From Parachlamydiales bacterium (GTDB lineage Bacteria > Chlamydiota > Chlamydiia > Chlamydiales > Rhabdochlamydiaceae), in the NCBI GenBank assembly GCA_020050965.1, contig JAGVJV010000139.1, positions 1 to 6,113 on the forward strand: a stretch of DNA of 6,113 nt, in the 5' to 3' direction. Position numbers and translations under genes: made by a program. How positions within the stretch are numbered: the first letter of the stretch is position 1; every line of letters starts with the position of its first letter. The notes beneath the pieces are model-generated. The model ran no database searches and was not told the origin of the DNA. It saw nothing but the letters and a program-made list of their open reading frames with translations. Shown one piece after another: positions 1-4,863 of this stretch.

Positions 1-488
1 GTTAACAAGCCAATATTCCACAGCAACTGGCTTTTTTTATCATTTTGATGGTTACAAAGAAAAGCAAACACTTTAGCCGCTTTCTCCAACTCCAAAAAAG
101 AATAGTATCCAAACTTTGCCGAAAATGACTTAATAGCTTGCTCATTTAAAGTTGTCCTATGGAAATCAGACAGCACTAACTGATCGCTATAATCAAAAGG
201 ACGATAAATAAGGGGCAAATTATACTTCCACGAAATCCAAAGCGCCTTAGCATAATTGGTTAGCTGATCTCCAAACCTTCCACCATCGAGCGCATAAGTG
301 ACAGAAATAGAATAATTTTCGATTTGATCTATATCAATAGTCGGTAACTCTTCCGTTCCTGGCAACTCAGGCGTATACCAGTCATTGACCCAGTCCCTTT
401 CTTCGACTGCATTTACAGTCGTACAGATTAAACAAGATACTAAATAAAACAGAGTGCGGAGAGTGGGTAAATATCTTTGGTTTTCCAT
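1..488 (-). CDS. Exported protein with GT11-like glycosyltransferase N-terminal motif (partial, 3' end outside window)
   Basis: An open frame runs from ATG at 488 to the left edge without a stop, giving 162 visible codons. The start is firm: a TGA lies in frame three codons upstream, and GAGG sits 4 nt before the ATG. Residues 1-27 look like a Sec signal peptide (Arg5 and Arg11, a hydrophobic stretch LFYLVSCLIC, cleavage after VNA27). LVSC19 also fits a lipobox, so a lipoprotein is possible. Residues 68-80 read DGGRFGDQLTNYA, followed by an aliphatic/aromatic helix and a PLIYRPFDYSD segment. This resembles the G-R-x-G-[ND]-Q-x-x-x-Y-A nucleotide-sugar motif at the N-terminus of GT11 and related fucosyltransferase-like enzymes. 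The second diagnostic motif of that fold (HxRRxD type) would lie beyond the window, so function is only inferred. A signal peptide on such an enzyme is unusual and would suggest action outside the cytoplasm. It lies downstream of the OMP operon on the same strand but is separated from it by a long palindrome. Confidence 0.72.
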   Translation of the reverse strand, partial: MENQRYLPTLRTLFYLVSCLICTTVNAVEERDWVNDWYTPELPGTEELPTIDIDQIENYSISVTYALDGGRFGDQLTNYAKALWISWKYNLPLIYRPFDYSDQLVLSDFHRTTLNEQAIKSFSAKFGYYSFLELEKAAKVFAFLCNHQNDKKSQLLWNIGLL

Positions 489-515
489 GATCCCTCATTG
501 TGTTTGAAACCGCAA

Positions 516-545
516 AATTTAGAGGAAGTTCGAAATTTTTTTCAA
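516..545 (-). promoter_or_regulatory. Candidate sigma70-type promoter for the exported GT-like gene
   Basis: Read on the minus strand, TTGAAA (540-545, 5/6 to consensus) and TAAATT (516-521, 4/6) are separated by 18 nt. Transcription would start near 509, giving a leader of about 20 nt before the ATG at 488. It lies just past the long palindrome, so the downstream gene could be expressed independently of the OMP operon. This rests on motif match only. Confidence 0.4.
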
Positions 546-569
546 TCAAAGACAGAATCCCAGCACTTC

Positions 570-742
570 CCCCTGACCCTATCTGCAATATAGAGGAAAA
601 AAGATGGGAGGAGATTTCGAGATGATTTTTTTAATCTTCGACGAGGGAATATTCGTGAATATTGCCGAGGAGAAGAGCGAAAAAAGCGCTCGAAAGATCC
701 TCCAGATTTTTTACTCTACATTGCGGATAGGGTCCTACGGGG
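570..742. repeat. Long imperfect palindrome (about 80-nt arms) between the OMP operon and the GT-like gene
   Basis: The segment 575-655 matches the reverse complement of 656-734 over nearly its full length. By hand I count about 58 identical positions in 80, with few gaps. The outermost block starts GACCCTATC, then GCAAT, TAGAG and AAAAAA, each separated by one mismatch. Further in are AGGA, TTTCGAG, TTTTTT and CTTC blocks. The centre is a near-perfect AATATTC-GT-GAATATT at 648-663. CCCC (570-573) and GGGG (739-742) may extend the stem across a bulge. Any transcript from either strand would fold into one very long hairpin. It begins 37 nt after the stop codon of the last OMP gene. I see no clear target-site duplication and no coding capacity. 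It could be a MITE-like element, a transcript-end structure, or both. This fills most of the 291-nt gene-free spacer 489-779. Confidence 0.85.
667..712 (+). terminator. Terminator-like sub-hairpin with T6 tract inside the right palindrome arm
   Basis: Within the right arm, GAGGA (667-671) and GAGCG (675-679) pair with CGCTC (687-691) and TCCTC (698-702), and TTTTTT follows at 707-712. This looks like an intrinsic terminator on the plus strand, but no plus-strand gene lies upstream in this window, and the T tract is itself paired in the full-length palindrome. On the minus strand, where the OMP operon ends, the same hairpin has no T-run directly after it; the nearest minus-strand T6 is 597-602. 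It may simply be an alternative fold of the palindrome. Confidence 0.3.
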
Positions 743-779
743 AATAGCTCAGACCCGCTTGTTTTTCCTGTCCTTGAAC

Positions 780-1856
780 TTAGAAATCAAACTGAGCTTT
801 CACCGTAAGGCCTTGGTAGTAGAATTCGTTGTGAGAGTCCCCTACAGGAAGATATATGTCTATAATATAATTGGTCATCATATCGTAACCGATGAGAAAA
901 TCGATATGATAGTCACATTCACACAAATAGGTTCCCCAGCCGATCCCTACGCCACCTTCATAGAAAATTTGGGTAGTATAGACATAGCGGTTGAGTTTTA
1001 CCTCCTGGTTGTTGGGAAAGGGAAGGAAGGAGGGTGGAAAATTTGTATCCACCCTTAATTTGGTATGTCTCGTATAAGGGATCCAAACACCCACTTTTCC
1101 GTACAGAAAAGTGCCGCACCATAACAGTCCTTTAATCTGAGCCGTGATATAGGGGCCAATCCCCCAAAGATCCGATTTAGATCGCTCGGTAAGCGAAGGC
1201 CCCCCATTGAAACCAAAAAAGGTCAGATTAGAGTTTATAGACGACCACCAAGACTTTAGACCCGAGCTCGCATTCACAATCATCCGCTCGCTTAAGTAGA
1301 AAGTTCTCCCCAATGTGCCCTGGATAAAATCTAAATCGAACTTAAGAACAGATTTCAGGACACTGCCATTAAAAAAGAGATATCTCAGGTCCATTAGTAC
1401 ACTAAAAAATCCAGGTCGAACAGAACTGCCATTTTCTAAGGCGCGGAAATGTTTTGTCGATGTATGGTGAAACCAAGTATATTCCACATCCACTTTCCAA
1501 GCATCGCAGCCTGGAATTCCCATCCCTGCTGCTACTTTAAAGCCTGGCCGATATCCCAGTTGATGGGCGAGGGGTGATTGAACAGTATTCCCATTATTGG
1601 CTACAACCGTTTTTGTGCCGAGACTATTATGGCTGTCGCGGTTGAGCTCCCAATAGATAAATTCTCCGCTTAGAGAAATGTCTAACCCGCAATCCCCGAA
1701 TGTATATTGAGCCGGATAAAAATAGCCGACCGGAACTTGACAGGATTCTATAGGTTCCGGTGGGATAAGAGGATCGCAGCACTGCTCCATTTCACCACTG
1801 GCGTAAGCAAGAGAAGACAAGCTAGCGAGTAACAAAAAATAACGATTTTTTAACAT
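780..1856 (-). CDS. MOMP-like / Legionella-OMP-like cysteine-rich outer membrane beta-barrel protein (third gene of operon)
   Basis: A 358-residue protein predicted to be a porin-type outer-membrane barrel. The start is ATG 1856, not the in-frame ATG at 1871: the GGAG (1862-1865) lies between the two, 5 nt before 1856, and the protein then begins with a clean signal peptide (MLKNRYFLLL..., cleavage after AYA19). The mature protein opens with a Cys/Pro-rich head (QCCDPLIPPEP, then ESCQV) and the family motif DCGLDISLSGEFIYW. It then has YRPGFKVAAGMG, an aromatic/His segment (YTWFHH), VGIGWGTYLCEC near the end, and the terminal FDF whose last Phe is typical of BAM-assembled barrels. Eight cysteines remain after cleavage. 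It shares these landmarks with the two genes upstream but is the most divergent of the three, with LD where they have WD and CEC where they have CC. The gap from the preceding gene is 21 nt. The family call is strong; the exact role (porin, adhesin or structural) is not shown. Confidence 0.87.
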   Translation of the reverse strand: MLKNRYFLLLASLSSLAYASGEMEQCCDPLIPPEPIESCQVPVGYFYPAQYTFGDCGLDISLSGEFIYWELNRDSHNSLGTKTVVANNGNTVQSPLAHQLGYRPGFKVAAGMGIPGCDAWKVDVEYTWFHHTSTKHFRALENGSSVRPGFFSVLMDLRYLFFNGSVLKSVLKFDLDFIQGTLGRTFYLSERMIVNASSGLKSWWSSINSNLTFFGFNGGPSLTERSKSDLWGIGPYITAQIKGLLWCGTFLYGKVGVWIPYTRHTKLRVDTNFPPSFLPFPNNQEVKLNRYVYTTQIFYEGGVGIGWGTYLCECDYHIDFLIGYDMMTNYIIDIYLPVGDSHNEFYYQGLTVKAQFDF

Positions 1857-1861
1857 ATTGA

Positions 1862-1865
1862 CTCC
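1862..1865 (-). promoter_or_regulatory. Shine-Dalgarno GGAG deciding the start of the third OMP gene
   Basis: GGAG on the minus strand lies 5 nt upstream of the ATG at 1856 and downstream of the alternative in-frame ATG at 1871. Translation from 1871 would place the ribosome site inside the gene and add five residues before the signal peptide. Confidence 0.8.
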
Positions 1866-1877
1866 GATCATTTATTT

Positions 1878-2990
1878 TTAAAAATCCAATCTTCCCCCAA
1901 CAGCTATTCCGTGGATGCTGTAATTATGCAAAGGGCCAAAAGCAATGCCGGCAGAGCTAACTGGTGTAGATTGGACAAAGACGTGGTTAAGGACCCAGTT
2001 ATAGCTCACGGTTAGGTTGACATGATAACGATCGCAGCAGAAATAATTGCCCCATCCGATCCCCAATTCTCCCAAATGCAGGGCTTGCATATGCGGTGCA
2101 TTGCCTCTTTGTCTAATGGTAAAATTTCCTAGCGCGAAGGGATATCCGGGAAAAGAAGGCGAAAAAAATGATTTGTATTGTTCAGCATATTCTAAAGCTA
2201 GATCAAGGCGGCTAATCAATTGGAAACAGCATGGTAATAACGCGGTTGCAGTAAACCCTAAATTGGGACCTACAGACCATGTTTTTTGATGTTGTCTATA
2301 TACTCCACTTGCCGTTGTAGCCCCTATTTGAGCGAGGATAGGATTATTTAAGGCGTTAGCATCGATGCGCCATTTCTCTCCTATCCATGTTCCTCTAATT
2401 CCAAAGAGGAGATTCATGATGATTTTTTTCCCCATGTAAACTGGACGTTGTAGCGAGATCATCGCAGTATCCAAGGAGAAATGGCGAGAAGCTTTGACAG
2501 TTTGAAAAAAAGCCCTAGGTTGTCCAAATACAGGGGAAGCCACGAGCGGCGAAGCGATGAGAAAAACGATGCCTCCATTGTCTTTAGCAGAAAAATGAGA
2601 GGTATTATGAGGATGGAATCTCAAATAACTCACATCTAAAACAACCGAGCCTAAATCGGTCCCCACATTCACTCTAAAACCTGGCCGATAGGAAGTATTT
2701 TGAGGTAAAGCAATCTGTTCAGTTTGATCAAATGAAAAATTTATCACAGTCTCAGGGACTATATCCTTAGAGGTACTATAATAAAGGAAATCGGCTTGTG
2801 CATAAATATCCCATCCGCAGCAAGGGGAAAAATTTGCAGGATAAGGGTAGACAGTGCCGACACAGCAAGGATCGAGAGGCTCACTCACGATCACTTGAGG
2901 ACAGCAGTCAAACCCGGCTCCCTCTTCCCCCATGAGCGTTTGGGTAAGTCCCAAACAAACGAAGCAGCTAACTAGATATTTTTTAACCAT
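1878..2990 (-). CDS. MOMP-like / Legionella-OMP-like cysteine-rich outer membrane beta-barrel protein (second gene of operon)
   Basis: A 370-residue paralogue of its two neighbours. The start is ATG 2990, with GGAG 6 nt upstream; an in-frame ATG at 3020 lies inside the preceding gene and lacks that site. The signal peptide is residues 1 to about 21 (MVKKYLVSCFVCLGL..., cleavage near LMG21). The mature head carries three double cysteines spaced by Pro-rich linkers (FDCCP, LDPCCVG, FSPCCGWD). The landmarks follow in family order: CGWDIYAQADFLYY, YRPGFRVNVG, a His-rich FHPHNTSHF segment, LQRPVYMG in mid-protein, LGIGWGNYFCCDRYHVNL near the end, and terminal RLDF. Ten cysteines are left after cleavage, nearly all as CC pairs, the most of the three paralogues. 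This suggests disulfide linkage in the envelope, as known for chlamydial outer-membrane proteins. Only 10 nt separate it from the upstream gene. Confidence 0.88.
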   Translation of the reverse strand: MVKKYLVSCFVCLGLTQTLMGEEGAGFDCCPQVIVSEPLDPCCVGTVYPYPANFSPCCGWDIYAQADFLYYSTSKDIVPETVINFSFDQTEQIALPQNTSYRPGFRVNVGTDLGSVVLDVSYLRFHPHNTSHFSAKDNGGIVFLIASPLVASPVFGQPRAFFQTVKASRHFSLDTAMISLQRPVYMGKKIIMNLLFGIRGTWIGEKWRIDANALNNPILAQIGATTASGVYRQHQKTWSVGPNLGFTATALLPCCFQLISRLDLALEYAEQYKSFFSPSFPGYPFALGNFTIRQRGNAPHMQALHLGELGIGWGNYFCCDRYHVNLTVSYNWVLNHVFVQSTPVSSAGIAFGPLHNYSIHGIAVGGRLDF

Positions 2991-2996
2991 TTTTTT

Positions 2997-3000
2997 CTCC
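2997..3000 (-). promoter_or_regulatory. Shine-Dalgarno GGAG deciding the start of the second OMP gene
   Basis: GGAG, a 6-nt all-A spacer, then ATG at 2990. The site directly abuts the stop codon (3001-3003) of the upstream gene, an arrangement that favours translational coupling between the first and second OMP genes. Confidence 0.8.
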
Positions 3001-4038
3001 TTAAAAATCAAATTGCCCACGGACTGATAATCCCATTAATGCTGTGGTGGAATTTCCAACTGCTCCTGAAAAGGTATCGTATTTAATGACATCGTCCATA
3101 AAGTCGAAAGTCGCACTTAAGTTGACGTGATAGCGCCTGCAACAGAAGTAGCTTCCCCAACCGACTCCCATTCCCCCTTTAGCATAGATATCTAGGTGCT
3201 TGATGTGTGTTTTTGTGGTCGCAATAGGACCACCGGCAGGAGTAATCACTTGATGCATAGACCTCTGATAGGGATATAAAAGGGCCACATCAGCAGTTCC
3301 AATTAAACTAAGTCCCCAGCAAAGAAGCCAGCTCCCCTCCATCCCCGCAGCGATGCCGATGGAAGTATATTTGATCGTATTCCTTGATCTATTTTGCCCA
3401 CCTGCCAAATCGGTCAGAACTTGGGAAAATTCGACATTTCTTTTCAGCCATTTCAGCCCCAGGAACGGACTCAGGATCACCCTCTGACCCAGATAGTTTG
3501 GCCTCTGCATATTCATCCCGACAATATCGTAATGAAAATGAGATCGATTTCTAATTTGGCTACCTACCGCTCCGATGCCCAAAGAAGACAAAAGAACATT
3601 GGGAAGAGTTGTCGACATTGTTTTATTAAATGCATGGTGATATCGGAAATAATCAATATTGAAAGTCCAGTTGTCGAAGCCATGAGCGATCATTCCCAGC
3701 CCAACTCTAAATCCTGATCGATAACCTTCTCTAAAAGGTAACCACGTTTGAGGTTGTACAGGTAATACCGCTGGTTGCACAAGACCGCTTAGCGGAAGCT
3801 CTTCAGCAACGATGACGCAGTTTGGCAATGGTTTCCAATAGTTAAATTCGCCATAAGCGAAGACATCCCATCCGCAATCAAGCTGGATTCCAGCGTACTC
3901 AGAATATCCTGCGCAAGGCTCGCAGAGCGGCAAACCAGGAGTATACTCGGGCATGCAGCAATCTTCTGCGCTTAAGATAGCAGGCGAGCCTGCGAGCAAT
4001 ACAAGGGATACGCTAGCAGCTAATTTTCTATTCTTCAT
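3001..4038 (-). CDS. MOMP-like / Legionella-OMP-like cysteine-rich outer membrane beta-barrel protein (first gene of operon)
   Basis: A 345-residue outer-membrane barrel candidate and the promoter-proximal gene of the three. The start is ATG 4038, preceded by AGAGG at 5 nt; the in-frame ATG at 4056 lies upstream of that site. The signal peptide is residues 1-24 (MKNRKLAASVSLVLLAG..., cleavage after LSA24). A Cys/Pro head follows (EDCCMPEYTPGLPLCEPC). Family landmarks are CGWDVFAYGEFNYWK at about 55-69, YREGF-type YRSGFRVGLGM at 106-116, a YFRYHH segment, MQRPNYLG in mid-protein, GVGWGSYFCCRRYHVNL at about 291-307, and terminal QFDF. The mature protein has nine cysteines. The pattern matches the Legionella Lpg1974-like / chlamydial MOMP-like family that is expanded in Waddlia and Simkania. 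I did not run a search. A periplasmic enzyme is unlikely given the alternating hydrophobic pattern and the C-terminal Phe. Confidence 0.88.
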   Translation of the reverse strand: MKNRKLAASVSLVLLAGSPAILSAEDCCMPEYTPGLPLCEPCAGYSEYAGIQLDCGWDVFAYGEFNYWKPLPNCVIVAEELPLSGLVQPAVLPVQPQTWLPFREGYRSGFRVGLGMIAHGFDNWTFNIDYFRYHHAFNKTMSTTLPNVLLSSLGIGAVGSQIRNRSHFHYDIVGMNMQRPNYLGQRVILSPFLGLKWLKRNVEFSQVLTDLAGGQNRSRNTIKYTSIGIAAGMEGSWLLCWGLSLIGTADVALLYPYQRSMHQVITPAGGPIATTKTHIKHLDIYAKGGMGVGWGSYFCCRRYHVNLSATFDFMDDVIKYDTFSGAVGNSTTALMGLSVRGQFDF

Positions 4039-4043
4039 CGTTA

Positions 4044-4048
4044 CCTCT
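4044..4048 (-). promoter_or_regulatory. Shine-Dalgarno AGAGG deciding the start of the first OMP gene
   Basis: AGAGG on the minus strand lies 5 nt upstream of the ATG at 4038. The earlier in-frame ATG at 4056 lies 5' of this site and would add six residues in front of a good signal peptide, so it is not favoured. Confidence 0.75.
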
Positions 4049-4088
4049 TGGCACAAGTTTTGTTAGTTAGCTCCGGTGTAAAATAATA

Positions 4089-4117
4089 ATTTTAAACATG
4101 CAATAATTTTTTGACGT
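4089..4117 (-). promoter_or_regulatory. Weak candidate promoter for the OMP operon
   Basis: On the minus strand, TAAAAT (4089-4094, 5/6 to the -10 consensus) follows a poor -35 match ACGTCA (4112-4117, 3/6) at 17 nt. The leader to the ATG at 4038 would be about 43 nt. The whole region is AT-rich, so chance matches are expected. An operon promoter should lie in 4039-4249, but the exact site is uncertain. Confidence 0.28.
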
Positions 4118-4199
4118 ATAAGAAATTTTTTAACACTTGAAGGTCATGTGTTTATGAAATTCCTAGATTGGAACGATATGCCGAAATAATTTCTAGAAC

Positions 4200-4228
4200 T
4201 TTACCCAAGATCACTGCAATTGTATAAT
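4200..4228 (+). promoter_or_regulatory. Sigma70-type promoter of the small barrel gene
   Basis: TTTACC (4200-4205, 4/6) and a perfect TATAAT (4223-4228) are separated by 17 nt. Initiation near 4235 would give a leader of only about 15 nt before the ATG at 4250. This is the best promoter match in the window. Its -10 box is enclosed in a dyad (4214-4236). Confidence 0.65.
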
Positions 4229-4236
4229 GATTGCAG
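4214..4236. promoter_or_regulatory. Perfect 7-bp dyad over the -10 box, operator-like
   Basis: CTGCAAT (4214-4220), a 9-nt spacer containing TATAAT, and ATTGCAG (4230-4236) form an exact inverted repeat. The half-site centres are 16 bp apart. Its placement over the -10 box and start point is typical of a repressor operator. No regulator gene is visible nearby, so the binding factor is unknown. Confidence 0.45.
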
Positions 4237-4249
4237 GCGTTAATAAATT

Positions 4250-4768
4250 ATGATTAAATCAATTATTACAATATCAATTATATTTTTATCTTTAACAGGA
4301 TTCGCTAGTACAATCCCACAACAAGACTATATCCCCTTTCCCTTAGAACTAAAAATGGAAAGGAATACTTTTCCATACTTAAGTTGTGGGATAGGCTCCA
4401 TTGCGATAGGGGTACAGGGCGGCGTTTTAAAGCAATTTGACTCTCACGGCTTAGATCTGCGTTTAGGTGCTGGAAGCATCATTTTTACAAGTGGAGTCAA
4501 CGCCCACGTTAACTATCTCAAATTTCCAGAAATTTGGGGCAAGCGCAATTTTTACTTTGGTGGGGGCGCAGGCATTTGTTATCGCTCTGATTTTTTAATC
4601 GACAAATCACATTCTCACGTCTATGCCGGTCCAAATTTGGTCATTGGTCGAAAAGTTGTAAATGCAAAGGGCAAGATCCGTTTTCATGATATCAATTTCC
4701 TTTTCCCCGTTAATCCTAAGAGCGGGAATTGGTGCATTCCAACAGCTAGCGTAGGCTGGTTGTTTTAA
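4250..4768 (+). CDS. Small exported protein, probable outer membrane beta-barrel, unknown function
   Basis: A 172-residue protein with a clear signal peptide (MIKSIITISIIFLSLTGFA, cleavage near residue 19 or 20). The start is ATG 4250: a TAA lies in frame two codons before it, and the signal peptide begins directly at this Met. No good Shine-Dalgarno is present; the closest is AGG, 13 nt upstream. The mature chain is rich in alternating hydrophobic residues and glycine-rich turns (CGIGSIAIGVQGG, LRLGAGSII, YFGGGAGICY, YAGPNLVIG) and ends in VGWLF. The terminal aromatic residue and the length fit a small barrel of about eight strands, though this is a pattern judgement. It has only two cysteines after cleavage and is not an obvious paralogue of the larger barrels. 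It is divergent from the OMP operon and convergent with the deaminase gene. I do not recognise a named family. Confidence 0.75.
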   Translation: MIKSIITISIIFLSLTGFASTIPQQDYIPFPLELKMERNTFPYLSCGIGSIAIGVQGGVLKQFDSHGLDLRLGAGSIIFTSGVNAHVNYLKFPEIWGKRNFYFGGGAGICYRSDFLIDKSHSHVYAGPNLVIGRKVVNAKGKIRFHDINFLFPVNPKSGNWCIPTASVGWLF

Positions 4769-4801
4769 GCCACATTTGCTTCTGGAGTTCTTTGGGGTGA
4801 G

Positions 4802-4815
4802 TCCAAAAGTTTGGA
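4802..4815. terminator. Weak hairpin in the convergent spacer
   Basis: TCCAAA (4802-4807) and TTTGGA (4810-4815) are a perfect 6-bp inverted repeat with a 2-nt gap, 33 nt after the stop of the small barrel gene. A second AT-only stem, TTTATC/GATAAA (4845-4859), lies just before the end of the deaminase gene. Neither has a proper U-run, so termination activity is doubtful. No other structure is seen in 4769-4863. Confidence 0.2.
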
Positions 4816-4863
4816 TTGCATGCTCGAAATTAATCTTAGTCAGGTTTATCTTTGATAAAGGCT

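Noticed and set aside
382..588. A 68-codon minus-strand frame starting inside the palindrome.
   Set aside because: It overlaps the start of the GT-like gene in another frame. That gene has a good ribosome site, a signal peptide and a longer open frame; this one has none.
739..752. GGGGAATAGCTCAG, which looks like the 5' end of a tRNA gene.
   Set aside because: The next bases do not continue a D-loop, and no anticodon arm or GTTCRA-type T-loop follows. The G run also belongs to the palindrome border. At 14 nt this is best taken as chance.
759..1058. A 99-codon plus-strand open frame.
   Set aside because: It lies antisense to the C-terminal end of the third OMP gene, has no ribosome site, and gives no recognisable protein. 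It is a shadow frame.
2047..2289. An 80-codon plus-strand open frame.
   Set aside because: It is antisense to the conserved end of the second OMP gene, with no support of its own.
3394..3717. A 107-codon plus-strand open frame.
   Set aside because: It is antisense to the first OMP gene, whose family landmarks, signal peptide and terminal Phe are clear.
4159..4197. Similar 9-mers ATTCCTAGA (4159-4167) and ATTTCTAGA (4189-4197) in the divergent spacer.
   Set aside because: They are short, imperfect and without symmetry relative to either promoter, and are expected by chance in AT-rich DNA.
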